64,000 nt of DNA from Sabethes cyaneus (Eukaryota; Arthropoda; Insecta; Diptera; Culicidae), in assembly GCF_943734655.1 (NCBI RefSeq), contig NC_071355.1, positions 78,815,449 through 78,879,448 of the forward strand, in the 5' to 3' direction. The position numbers and the translations under genes are program-made. A model generated the notes under the pieces. The model did no database searches and had not been told where the DNA came from. It saw only the letters and a list, made by a program, of their open reading frames with translations. Shown piece by piece: positions 47,181 to 57,757 of the stretch (its first letter is position 1; every line of letters starts with the position of its first letter).

Positions 47181-47424
47181 CCCCTCTAAGGTCAAACTGT
47201 CGCAGTGGCCTTTTAACCCAATGCCCTTCTGGCATACAAAAAAAAAACACGGAATCCGGAATAATTCCGGACATATGGCCATTATCTATAGATATTATGA
47301 AAATAGAAAAGATTTTCAGGAAATCCCCCAAATTTGGTGAAAAAATATTGAAAGATATAAAAGTTTTTAAAAGTACCATTTTAGTGAATATTGCGATGCT
47401 AAAAATGATGTAGACCTTATGGGG
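47181..47424. mobile_element. Short TTAA MITE, relative of the 28458-29492 element
   Basis: It begins CCCCTCTAAGGTC and ends, inverted, CCCCATAAGGTCTACATC, with TTAA on both sides (47177-47180 and 47425-47428). The right part (GGCCATTATCTATAGATATT, AAATATTGAAAGATA, AAAAATGATGTAGACCTTA) matches the arm of the 1-kb palindrome. Most of the left arm has been lost and replaced by the short A-tailed repeat at 47196-47247. Confidence 0.8.
47196..47247 (+). repeat. Short A-tailed repeat, copy 1 (copy 2 at 60830-60878)
   Basis: ACTGTCGCAGTGGCC, TTTTAACCCAATGCCC and TTCTGGCATA in series followed by an A run occur here and, virtually identical, at 60830-60878. The flanks of the two copies differ. An A tail and a discrete start suggest retroposition of a small RNA about 43 nucleotides long, or a very short SINE. 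Confidence 0.7.
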
Positions 47425-47529
47425 TTAAGACAATTCATAAATTAAAAAATATCAAGAATCAAAGCACCTTGAATCTACTTAAGCATAACTTTCTCCTAAT
47501 ATTTTCTGTCAAATTGTCAAATTGTATTA

Positions 47530-47716
47530 GGGGGAAGTCCTGTATGGCCGGACAGGCCTCTATACCCGGACACAAGCGATTTCTCAAAAACAAGGAATGA
47601 TAAAAATATTTGAAAGGAATAGGAAAATACTACCGTTTAAGTACTATTGTTCCATTCTTTTCAAATATTTTTATCATTCCTTGTTTTTGAGAAATTGCCA
47701 GTGGCCGACTTCCCCC
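47530..47716. mobile_element. 187-bp TA-flanked palindromic MITE
   Basis: The ends GGGGGAAGTC (left) and, inverted, GGGGGAAGTCGG (right) are flanked by TA (47528-47529 and 47717-47718). A long stem (TTTCTCAAAAACAAGGAATG, ATAAAAATATTTGAAA) pairs left with right; the loop is about 40 bases. Nested inside the 46551-48751 element. Confidence 0.85.
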
Positions 47717-50651
47717 TAATTATCCTTCGAAAAAATGTTAACTAAATGGTAATATTAATTTGTTTTTATTTTATATTTTGCGGGAAGCATAAAGTGTGTC
47801 AAGTGATTCTGGTTAAGAATGGCATACGCACAAAATTACAGCTTCTGCTTTTTGTTATTTCCAATTAAACTACAAATTTCGGGGATCGGCAAACTCTGTA
47901 AAATCTCAAATAGCACTTCCTTTTTTAATCACACAAAATCGCCATTAAATTTTCTGTTACAAACTTCGCTGACTTTAATTACACTTTATTGAAACACGAT
48001 TTCCCTTTGAAACACTTCGTTTAATTTTAAAAATGTGTTTTGTATTCCCGAAGATTCCACAACAATAATTCACTTGTCGTCCCTTTGGCATTGAATAGCA
48101 AGGAATTTCGTGGAGTCAATCCACGAAATCCACTTGCTCTTAATCCACTTTTAAAACGGTGTACCGTTAAGGAAACTGTAATATTCAATATAAATGTTCG
48201 ATATTTAGTTAACTAACTTTTTTTTCATTGATTTTGTTCTAATTTCTGCAATTTTATAAAAGAAATGACATAACTAGAGACCATTCAACGAAAACGGTTT
48301 AAAAAAAAATCAAGTGGCGAAATTTGGATCCATGGCTAAAAATGGATACCATATTTCGCCACTTTAATTTTGGTGAATTTTTCAAAATTATCCAAAGTTT
48401 AAAGTGAAACCGGTATAAAATTAGCTGAAATATTGTACATAGAATCATATTAGTCAAGAATAATTGAATAATGAAACAGTTTGAGTACATTTTTCCCCAA
48501 TAGTATTTTCGCCTCTCGTTTTGATTTTGTAAAAAAATATACACTTAGTATGAGATGGTATTTTCAAATTGTAATTAATACATGATAAATTAATAACAAG
48601 CGAAAGGCAATAATTATTTGTGGTAGTATATGCCCTTAATTTTACCAATTCGTCAAATAATTTTTTAAGTCGACCAAAAATATACAAAAAAAGATTTGGA
48701 TTCATCAAACTGGCGAAATATGGCTCCTGGCGAAATATGGATCCTCTACCCTACACGTAAATAAAAAGAAAACCCGGTGGTTGTTTAATCTCGATACTTT
48801 GCCAGAGCGCCTGTCAGTAACGCACGGCTTATTTCTATCGCACTGACCGAGTATTGTTTATTAATTAAAAGTCAACAGATTTTTCTATCCTACTGACTAC
48901 TTAAAAACTAATAGCAAGAGCTCTAAATCGGGTTTTCAGCACGTTGCGGCTGACGTCAAAGTCGAAGTAGGACACAAAACGGTTGAAGTTCCGTTGTAAG
49001 CCGGTTATAGTACCGAAAGTACTGTAGTTAGTTCTCCGGTGTAGTATATGCAAGAAGGAATTGTTCCGCGTTAAGTGAGACCGAGTTAAGATGTCTAGTC
49101 TTCATAGAATCCAAGGACAGTCAATCCGGGATGTGAGAACATCTGATACGAAGACGGCTCTAGTTACGTCCCGACGTGTTTGCAGGGTGTCCAAGTTGAT
49201 TAATCTGCAGCGCTGTTCGTAGCTTGGTAGCCGGAACGGATCATTTCATGGTAACCTACGGAGGGCAACGCGGATGAACCTCTGTTGTTCCGACTCTATT
49301 CGAATGACGCCGTTTTGGTAATACGGGCTCCATACGGGTGCGCAATACTCGAGGTTGGAGCGAACCAACACACAGAAGAGTGATTTCAAACAATAAATAT
49401 CGTTGAAGTTTTTGGCGATGCGCATGATGAATCCCAGGTTTCTGCAGGCGTTGTCGACAACGAATGAAACATGCTGTTTGAAAGTCAATTTAGAGTTCAG
49501 CAGTACCCCAAGATCCTTGACGCAATCTACACGGCGTAAGGGTACGCTTGATAATCGGCAATCGAATATTATTGGGTTCAGCTTTCTCGAGAACGTTATC
49601 ACTTCACATTTGTCGGGGTTTAGTACCAAGCGATTGTGTTTGCACCATCCAGCGAATATCAACAGTTGCTCCTGGAGTGCGAGAGTGTCCATAGAATCGT
49701 TAACTTTCGAAAACAGTTTCAGGTCGTCGGCGAACACAAGCCGAGGACCTTTGAGCATTAAGTTGACGTCGTTGAAATAAATAAGAAAGACCAACGGTCC
49801 GATATGGCTACCTTGTGGGACTCCAGAAAAAGCGGTGAAGGCCGGTGAGGTGAAGCCATTGATAGATACGTTGATAGGACGGTTCGTTAGATACGATTTA
49901 AACCACTGAAGCGGCCCTCCAATACCCAGTTTGTCCAGTTTTGCAACGGCGATTTGATGATTTAGCTTGTCGAAGGCGGCGGAGAGGTCAGTGTAGATAA
50001 CGTCCGTCTGGGATCGGTCGTCAAAGCAGTCCGTTACGTACGTAGTGAGCGTTAGTAGATTGGTAGACTGCTGGATTGGATTTATTGCTGGACGAACGAG
50101 GAAATTGGCACGATCACAACGAGCTCGAAGAGTTTCGATAATGCACACAAGGCAGAGATACCTCTGTAGTTGTCTATGTTCCTTTTGTTCCCCTTCTTAT
50201 GAACTGGAAACATGTAAGCGGATTTCCAAGTAGAAGGAAATATGCCTGAGCTAATCGAGGAGTTAAATAGACGTCGGATTGGAGCAGCCAAGGCATCAAT
50301 GCAGTTCTTTAAAAATATTGAAGGTACGCCATCCGGTCCACTGGAAGTTGAGCTTTTCAACTTCAAAGCGGCTTGCTTGATCATAGAATCATCAATAGAC
50401 AGGTTAGTGAGAGAGTCGCTGAGATTTGGAACGCTGACTAAAGCAGTCGATACTTCTGTTTCGGACAGCCTTTCATCGACAAAGACGCTGGAGAATTTCC
50501 GCGAGAACAGTTGACAAACCATATCCAATTTAGTCGCAGTGTTACTTCCAAGGAACATGGCTGATGGAAGACCGTCGTCTTTTCGTTGTGTACTAACATA
50601 TTTCCAGAACGACTGGGGGTTACGCTTCAGTCTTCGCTCAACGTTGTTTAA

Positions 50652-51713
50652 GGGTCATTCCACGGGAAATTTACAGTCAAAATTTTTTTTCTCTTCGGAA
50701 TATTTTTTTTACGTTCTTTGTTCAAAAAAAATCGACACGTATTTTTGTATTTCGATGTTACTGTTGGAATTCGCAAGATATGATTTTTTAAAGTATTGTA
50801 ATCCGAAAAAATCACTATTTTTTAAATACTGATTGTAAACGTAGTTTGTAACATCAAAAAATGACTTTCTACCAGATGTGTTCACTATTCCACAAGCTTT
50901 CAAAATTGGTATACAATACCTCCTCTCGATTGTTTTTCAATAGTTAAATAGTGCATTTTTATAAACAATTGCAATTTTTTCAAAGTTGGAACTTTTTTTT
51001 CTCGATTTTTTTTACTTTAAAATATTTGTTCATCTTTCTCGAAGAAGCATGCAAAATTTGGAAATGGAGAAATTAAAACTCTAGAAGTTATGAATTTTTA
51101 TGTCTCAGCGCGTGTGTTAATGTGAAGCGAGCGGTAATGCTCAATCGATGTTCTAACCCACGGGCAGCTTCATAACGAGGCCGCCTTTGATGCTATTAAG
51201 TGTAACGTGTCGTTGAAGCACGCGTGTTCGTCCGCTCGTTTGCATTAACGTGCGCGCTTCGATATAAAAATTCATAGCTTCTAGAGTTTTCATTTCTACA
51301 TTTCCAAATTTTGCATGCTTCTTCGAGAAAGATGAACAAATATTTTAAAGTAAAAAAAATCGAGAAAAAAAAGTTCCAACTTTGAAAAAATTGCAATTGT
51401 TTATAAAAATGCACTATTTAACTATTGAAAAACAATCGAGAGGAGGTATGGTATACCAATTTTGTAAGCCTGTGGAATAGTGAACACATCTGGTAGAAAG
51501 TCATTTTTTGATATTACAAACTACGTTTACAATCAGTATTTAAAAAATAGTGATTTTTTCGGATTACAATACTTTAAAAAATCATATCTTGCGAATTCCA
51601 ACAGTAACATCGAAATACAAAAATACGTGTCGATTTTTTTTTAACAAAGAACGTAAAAAAAATATTCCGAAGAGAAAAAAAATTTTGACTGTAAATTTCC
51701 CGTGGAATGACCC
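50652..51713. mobile_element. 1.06-kb near-perfect palindromic TTAA element (family 2)
   Basis: The element begins GGGTCATTCCACGGGAAATT and ends with its reverse complement. The two arms (about 50652-51134 and 51228-51713) match with only a few percent differences, around a loop of roughly 95 bases. TTAA borders both ends (50648-50651 and 51714-51717), as for piggyBac-type insertion. It is non-coding. It lies inside the LINE, and removing it with one TTAA restores the LINE frame across the junction. The sequence is unrelated to the palindrome at 28458-29492 apart from the architecture. Confidence 0.92.
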
Positions 51714-52011
51714 TTAAGTATTTGCGAAAGCAGTGTCGGCTTAACTTTTTGTAACGCTTGTTGAGAGCCTGATAGTGGTTTCACAGATATTGGGTTTTAT
51801 ACCTTGAAAACCTCCTCAAGGCAGCCTTTCTTTCAGATTTAAGGCGACGTAGCGTGGCGTTTATCCAAGGCAGGTGCGGCTCTATGCGTATCGTCTTTTT
51901 CGGCACGTGGCGGTCGATGATATAATTTAAAATGTGCGAGAAGGTCAAGGCGGCAGCATTTACGTTGTTCTCTTCCAAGGCTGCGTTCCAGTCGATACTT
52001 TTTAGTATACC

Positions 52012-52303
52012 CAGGGTTGCCACATGCACAGATTATTCTGTGTTTAACAGATATTTGAAAGAAATCGCCTGTACAGAATCTGCATGCATAGAATACAGAT
52101 TTTCGCCAAATTACACAGATTAAACAGATTTTTGAGCTTTTACATGAGAGTGAAAGAGATGGAAATAGTCAGCAAAATGGCTCTCTATCTCTTTCACTGT
52201 CATTGTTTTGTAGTGGACAGATTTTTGCACAGATATTTTTCCTCGCCGTACAGATTGTCAGATTTTTCCAACAAAAAACAGAGAATTATTTGTGGCATCC
52301 CTG
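52012..52303. mobile_element. 292-bp hAT-type MITE, 8-bp TSD
   Basis: Ends are CAGGGTTGCCACA and, inverted, CAGGGATGCCACA. The flanks are perfect 8-bp duplications AGTATACC (52004-52011 and 52304-52311). The interior holds many ACAGAT motifs in one orientation, and GAGTGAAAGAGAT pairs with ATCTCTTTCACT in the middle. Removing it restores the endonuclease-domain reading DAIQGILKSIDWN of the host LINE. Confidence 0.93.
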
Positions 52304-53039
52304 AGTATACCTTGGATCGCATCAAAATCGGCACAGTTGAAATCGTAATAGACAGACAACGGTGAGTCGGTCGTTTTGCATGGTGTATGTTGATAGATCG
52401 GAACTAATAGCGGTGGATGATGGAGAACATCTTTAACGAGTGCAGCAGGCGCCAACATACATTCTGTAGCTTGACTGCAAACACTAGCGAAGCAGAGATC
52501 CAAGCAGCGTCCGTTTTCATTGGTGATTTTGTTAATTTGCTGCACAGTGACTGTACTATAGCAGTCGAACAACTCGGTGGTGATCGGGGGAGGAGTTACA
52601 GAGCTGAAGTCGACGAACAGATAGCCGTTGCCGCGTTCCCGCCAATTAATCCCGGGGAGGTTAAAATCTCCCAGAATTAGCAAATCATTAGAGGCAGAGG
52701 CTGCCGAAGAAATTGTGGAGACCGATGCCATATGAGCCTTGAGGAGTACGGCGTCCCTTACTCGATCCGGTGGGAAATAGACAGCGCACAGGTATAGAGA
52801 GCGATCGGATAAATTTATAGACACCCAAACTTGCTCAACAGGTAACCAGTCGTTGTGTACTAAGACAGAGGCCTTGAGTAGATAACATCTATCTTCTCGA
52901 CGGTAGAAACAAAGAGCAGTCATACAAAAATAACATCACTGCATAGGAGAGTGCGGGAATGATAGAATTAGGAGAATAAAACAAAAACTAGGTATTAGAC
53001 TACGTAATATAACGGGTGGCAGTAGTTTAGTGAGTAAAA

Positions 53040-53708
53040 CATTCGGGTACCAACCAAAAGGTTATGCGGTTATGCTTTATCCGACCAAAATACGTATTGT
53101 CTATCTGCGTGATGTTTTTGTAGAAACGGGATCAAAATTTTCCTCCTCAATTCGTCCTGATGCACATCTTGATTGATAGCCAAATCAGAAAGCTTGAACC
53201 ATGGCTTAGAAATACCTCTCTCGGAAATGGTAACCACTTTCTGAGCAAAACAAAGCATTTTCCGAAATATTTTTTTTATCAACCAGCGGCGTTAGGATTT
53301 CAGCGTCAAAATCTCTTCTTCAGTGTATTCCGGGGCTCTTGTATTCTTTCGTCATTTTATTCCGACTCTCTTAACTGTTTTGCAGATGTACTGGTGAGAA
53401 CGGTTGAACTTTTTTACGGTATCCCGTTGGCCCACGGAATCCTTCTTGTTGAAGTCACGAAAAAGAGAACAGTGTTCTTCTGCGTCCATAATTTTGGCTG
53501 GCTTTCCACGACCTTGCTTGCCAGTAGTTAGGACATGACAAACAGTCGAAGTAGTTAGGACATGACAAACAGTCGAAGTCGCAAAATTTTTGCTTTTAAA
53601 ATGCTTTAGCGTATACTTTTTGCCGATATCTTTGTGCAATTCGTGGCATAAACAAAATAAAAAATACTGGCAGAAAGAGGAGACAGTGAGATAACCGCTC
53701 ACACCGCT
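53040..53708 (-). pseudogene. Tc1/mariner-type transposase relic
   Basis: On the minus strand the N-terminal helix-turn-helix part reads GRGKPAKIMDAEEHCSLFRD, then RSHQYICKTVKRVGIK with a stop. A more C-terminal part (53282-53070) reads TISERGISKPWFKLSDLAIN, followed by FLQKHHADRQYVFWSDKA, which covers the second catalytic Asp block (xFWxDxA). The region with the first catalytic Asp (MDDE) is missing. A 27-bp tandem duplication (about 53524-53577) adds a repeated TSTVCHVLT segment. A second member of the same broad group is at 58170-58800. Confidence 0.82.
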
Positions 53709-54350
53709 CAGCTGTCATCTCTAAAGCGAGCCGCCAATTGGGTTTTATCTCGAAAATTGCAAAAGATTTTACTGATCCGCACTGCCTAAAGGCGCTATAT
53801 TGTGCGCTTGTACGCCCTCTTTTGGAAACCGCTGCTGTAGTTTGGTGTCCACATCAAGCATCTTGGAGTATTCGAATCGAGCGCATCCAGAAACGTTTCA
53901 TCCGGTTAGCTTTAAAGCATTTACCATGGCGCAACCCATCTGACCTTCCTCCGTACCCTGACCGATGTCGACTTCTGGGATTAGATACATTACAACGACG
54001 ACGAACCATTCAACAAGCAATACTGATTGGAAAGCTTCTAAATAGTGAAATCGACTCCCCCTGGCTGCTTTCCGCTTTGAATTTGCGAGCCCCGCAAAGG
54101 ACGCTACGTAACGATACACTACTTTTGCCTAATTTCCATAGATCATCTTTCGGATATAATGAACCAGTCACGGCATGCATTCGCGCCTTCTCGTTGGTGG
54201 AAGAATTGTATATTTTTAACGAACCCAGTTACTGTTTTAAAAATAAGATTTCTAGATCTTCCATGATATGAGTTACTATATTATACCAGTATATTCATTA
54301 AGACTTTAAGTGTCAGATGAATCATGAAGACAAATAAACAAATAAACAAA
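53709..54350 (+). pseudogene. LINE 3' end (RT C-terminal region), 5'-truncated
   Basis: An open frame from 53709 to the stop at 54269-54271 starts AVISKASRQLGFISKIAKDF and contains DPHCLKALYCALVRPLLE and RFIRLALKHLPWRNP. It corresponds to the last 180 residues of the LINE at 15962-17945 (roughly two-thirds identical by eye). The short 3' UTR shares GTCAGATGAATC and ends in an ACAAATAA repeat. No RT catalytic motif is included, so this is a classic 5'-truncated insertion. Confidence 0.9.
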
Positions 54351-54367
54351 AAGAGTCATAACATATA

Positions 54368-54607
54368 GGGTATGGGAGGGTATTTTCAACAGATTTCTAA
54401 ATTCAGCCTATTTGCCTTTACTTTCGCCAATAAAAATATTTTATCGTTATACAATTATAATATGCTATAACTATTTTCTCAAGGCTGTATGTAATCTACT
54501 ATTTTTTATTCAAAGAACGTCAAAATCAGTTCTTCCACTAGAACTAGGCCATAGGCCGAAAAAATAGATGCCATCGTTTAATGGGCTGAAAATACCCTCC
54601 CGTGCCC
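54368..54607. mobile_element. 240-bp TA-flanked MITE
   Basis: Left GGGTATGGGAGGGTATTTTC and inverted right GGGCACGGGAGGGTATTTTC are flanked by TA (54366-54367 and 54608-54609). The interior is AT-rich and non-coding. Confidence 0.85.
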
Positions 54608-54619
54608 TACATACTCTCA

Positions 54620-56735
54620 TTTTTCTCTGAGCTCGTTTGTTGTTGAGCATAGAGGCTTCGAAAAAATTCCAAAATTTTAGTTGCCACCCGTTAGAGGAAA
54701 ATCATGCATTTTCTGGATTATACAGTCTAAAATCGTAGTGATAATCACTCAGAATTCTCAAATCAAAACCAAGTGAGTAAAATTTTGAATCATCAAAATG
54801 ATCTCACATCGTTTCATAACCAGCTGAACCTTCTCGGTTTCGCAATACTCAACCAGCGGTGTCCAACTGTTCACATGTGACTTGCATATCATTAGTCAGC
54901 AAGCAGAAACATAATTATCACTGTTATTTTTTCTGTTTGGTCATTCTCTGAGGTAACACTTTTCTATCCTCATGGTCTCCAACGAACAATCAACACTCAG
55001 CTGGTCCGGTATCAGCTGAGAGCCCCTTAAGCCGCATTATTTGAAAAATTGTCATTTAGATACCTAATAACGGACCATCACAGTGGAATACCTATCTCTA
55101 ACACAGTGACGATTGTCAGGTGTTGCATGACCGTGCATAACCTGCGCACTGGTTGAAGTAAAAACCTCTCATTTACAGTTGAGGTATGTATCAACTCCAT
55201 TACACTCCGCCCAGGCCAGCTCTGCTGAGCCGCGCAAAATGATACAGAATGCATAGCTTTTTACAAAGTTGCAACATCATCAACAATAATTATAAAACCT
55301 ACAGATAGTAACTATCCACAATATCTAAAATGGAATCTTGATTTATCAGTTATCGAGATAATCTTTGACACCTATTTGTCGATAAATAGTTAACCGATAT
55401 GTGATCTCTATAAAAAAGCTTCACTGCATCCTTTACATATTAAAATCAACACTGAAAGCAATGATGTAATAACTTTTAACGAACAAGCGTTGTCCGTCTG
55501 AAATGTTATCGCCTCGGGGTCTCAATTTGCCGGAAGATGACATCACTGTCGATTACAATAAAAAAAAATCTCTCTCGCTGTCGAAGCAGCCACTGGGGAG
55601 ACTTCGTGCCACAGTATCGCGGGCTACGTGACGTTAGTCACAACTCATTGCTCACGCGAATCCGTCCTCTGCACTGGCCCGCTGGCTGGTGGAGGAGCGG
55701 ACTTCAATTGCAAATTCTTATCGCGCACACAGCAGTAACACGATTAGTCCAAAGCAAATATTCGACCTTGTCGTACGAAATGCACGATGTTTTGGAAAAA
55801 CCCGTTGTCACGTTGTGGTCTAAAGGCCATTGGACTGCGTTCTGGTTGGAATGAGTCGACGAGAAGTTTTTTTCGATCGATAAACACCCATAAAATCGCA
55901 GTGATTAGAAGTCTAGGAAAATTTTGCGTCACTGTTAGAGTAACAGTTAAGGGAACAGTCTTTATTAAATTGTCTTTTTCTGTGATATGAATAATAGAAT
56001 GGGTTGAGTCTGGGTATATTTTTTGATGTTCTGAAAAAGAATATTTTTTAATGCAGGACCATGGAAAGAAGCCCATATAGAAGCAATTTCCAAAAGGGCG
56101 GGCGGTCTGGTGTTTTACTTTGACGTGATACAGATCATATATGAGAGACATGAATAGCCTCGGTTAAAAAAAGCATAAATAGCTGTTGCTCGAGGGTAGA
56201 TTCCTACGAATGTGCAGAAAGATCAAAAGAAACAATATATCAAAAGTGTGTGAAATTCCTGTTGCAGCAATTTTGTAAAAGAATATTATCTTTTTTGCAT
56301 ATCAACTAGAGTGCAACGAGAAAATTGCAGGTGCATATCTCATTCAACTGTACCTGTATGTTCTTTGGGATAGTTCTTACCCTTTCCTTCGACACAGCTA
56401 GTAAAACATCCTTGTTGGCCCCATCTTCATTATGCAAAAGATTCCATGATTGTAATGATTGAGACCGCAGGAATCAGTTTCCATGCTTGGGAAATCCAAA
56501 AAAGCGTACTTCTAGTACTTTTTGCACGAAATCTACATGTCTTCTTCGGACTTCTCGTATCATAATGTAGCAGTGAGTGTCTTGATCATTTAAATAATGT
56601 TCTAATCTAAATACTACATAAGAGTCGGGGTGTTGGAAAGTAAAAACGCACAGAATAATTATAAAATACAAGAATGGTTGTAGCAGGCCGCGTAAATTAT
56701 TTCAAAATTGCTTGGACATTGCAAATTGCATTTTT
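54620..56735. other. Unassigned sequence
   Basis: Short open frames (plus 55537-55854; minus 55744-56151 and 56474-56671) carry no recognisable domain and lie in moderately AT-rich DNA. A GC-richer block is at 55500-55750. I see no splice-supported exon or repeat structure. Confidence 0.3.
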
Positions 56736-57527
56736 CATCTCATCTTTCATCTTTCACCTTTCATCTTTCATCTTTCATCTTTCACCTTTCATCTTTCATC
56801 TTTCATCTTTCATCTTTCATCTTTCATCTTTCATCTTTCATCTTTCATTTTTCATTTTTCATTTTTCATCTTTCATCTTTCATCTTTCATCTTTCATCTT
56901 TCATCTTTCATCTTTCATCTTTCATCTTTCATCTTTCATCTTTCATCTTTCATCTTTCATCTTTCATCTTTCATCTTTCATCTTTCATCTTTCACCTTTC
57001 ATCTTTCATCTTTCATCTTTCATCTTTCATCTTTCATCTTTCATCTTTCATCTTTCATCTTTCATCTTTCATCTTTCATCTTTCATCTTTCATCTTTCAT
57101 CTTTCATCTTTCATCTTTCATCTTTCATCTTTCATCTTTCATCTTTCATCTTTCATCTTTCATCTTTCATCTTTCATCTTTCATCTTTCATCTTTCATCT
57201 TTCATCTTTCATCTTTCATCTTTCATCTTTCATCTTTCATCTTTCATCTTTCATCTTTCATCTTTCATCTTTCATCTTTCATCTTTCATCTTTCATCTTT
57301 CATCTTTCATCTTTCATCTTTCATCTTTCATCTTTCATCTTTCATCTTTCATCTTTCATCTTTCATCTTTCATCTTTCATCTTTCATCTTTCATCTTTCA
57401 TCTTTCATCTTTCATCTTTCATCTTTCATCTTTCATCTTTCATCTTTCATCTTTCATCTTTCATCTTTCATCTTTCATCTTTCATCTTTCATCTTTCATC
57501 TTTCATCTTTCATCTGTCATCTTTTAT
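56736..57527 (+). repeat. (CATCTTT)n heptanucleotide array
   Basis: About 790 bases, roughly 110 copies of CATCTTT, are near-perfect apart from a few CACCTTT and CATTTTT variants concentrated toward the left end. Because 7 is not a multiple of 3, all three plus-strand frames are open and encode the same SSFIFHL repeat. These frames are artefacts and not a gene. Confidence 0.97.
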
Positions 57528-57559
57528 AACTGGTAAATCACTGCGCGAGTACCTTCCCA

Positions 57560-57634
57560 AGGTAACAATTCTAAAGCCACTTGGTTTTACTTGAATTTTA
57601 TAAAGGTTTTATTGCGGTATTAATCATTACCTTT
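57560..57634 (+). repeat. Short dispersed repeat (partner at 34985-35066)
   Basis: AACAATTCTAAAGCCACTTG through AAAGGTTTTATTGCGGTATT matches 34985-35066 with few differences. Confidence 0.75.
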
Positions 57635-57757
57635 GGTTGTCGTATGGTATTATGCAATACCAAGAAAATTCAAGTCAAAGCACACATATAGCTAGTTCTA
57701 AAACTATAATAAAACTGTTAATTAAGCAAATTTATTGTGGTTGCTTATATTACCAAG

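Larger units (their letters stand above)
46551..48751. mobile_element. 2.2-kb TA-flanked DNA element, GGATCCATATTTCGCCA ends
   Basis: Left GGGTGACGGATCCATATTTC and inverted right GGGTAGAGGATCCATATTTC both continue into GCCA and are flanked by TA (46549-46550 and 48752-48753). The terminal motif recurs inside: clustered AAATTTCGCCA-type copies at 46755-46805 and again at 48315-48360. No transposase frame is visible. Two smaller MITEs (47181-47424 and 47530-47716) inserted later. A LINE 3' end abuts its right boundary. Confidence 0.8.
48754..52930 (-). pseudogene. Non-LTR retrotransposon with endonuclease and RT, split by two DNA elements
   Basis: Read right to left, the frame starts mid-endonuclease (about 52923) and includes LLILGDFNLPGINW (the GDFN endonuclease motif). 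It passes HVPKKTI and QSFWKYV, then the RT: SGPDGVPSIF, YTDLSAAFDKLNHQ (motif A), SGVPQGSHIGPLVF (motif B) and VFADDLKLF (motif C, near 49725). A C-terminal region with FNDIYCLKSLFCVLVRSNLE follows, and the frame ends at 48901. Lesions are a TGA at about 51781, a frameshift near 49249 and a TGA at 49102-49104. Inserts at 50652-51713 and 52012-52303 split it. The 5' end is truncated. Jockey/CR1-like, related to the other two LINEs but a distinct family. Confidence 0.92.

Noticed and set aside
55744..56151. 135-residue minus-strand frame as a protein gene
   Set aside because: No recognisable domain, antisense overlap with another equally unsupported frame, and no splice or promoter evidence.
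56674..57594. 306-, 273- and 274-residue frames encoding SSFIFHL repeats
   Set aside because: All three frames of a 7-bp repeat give the same peptide; this is an array artefact and not a gene.
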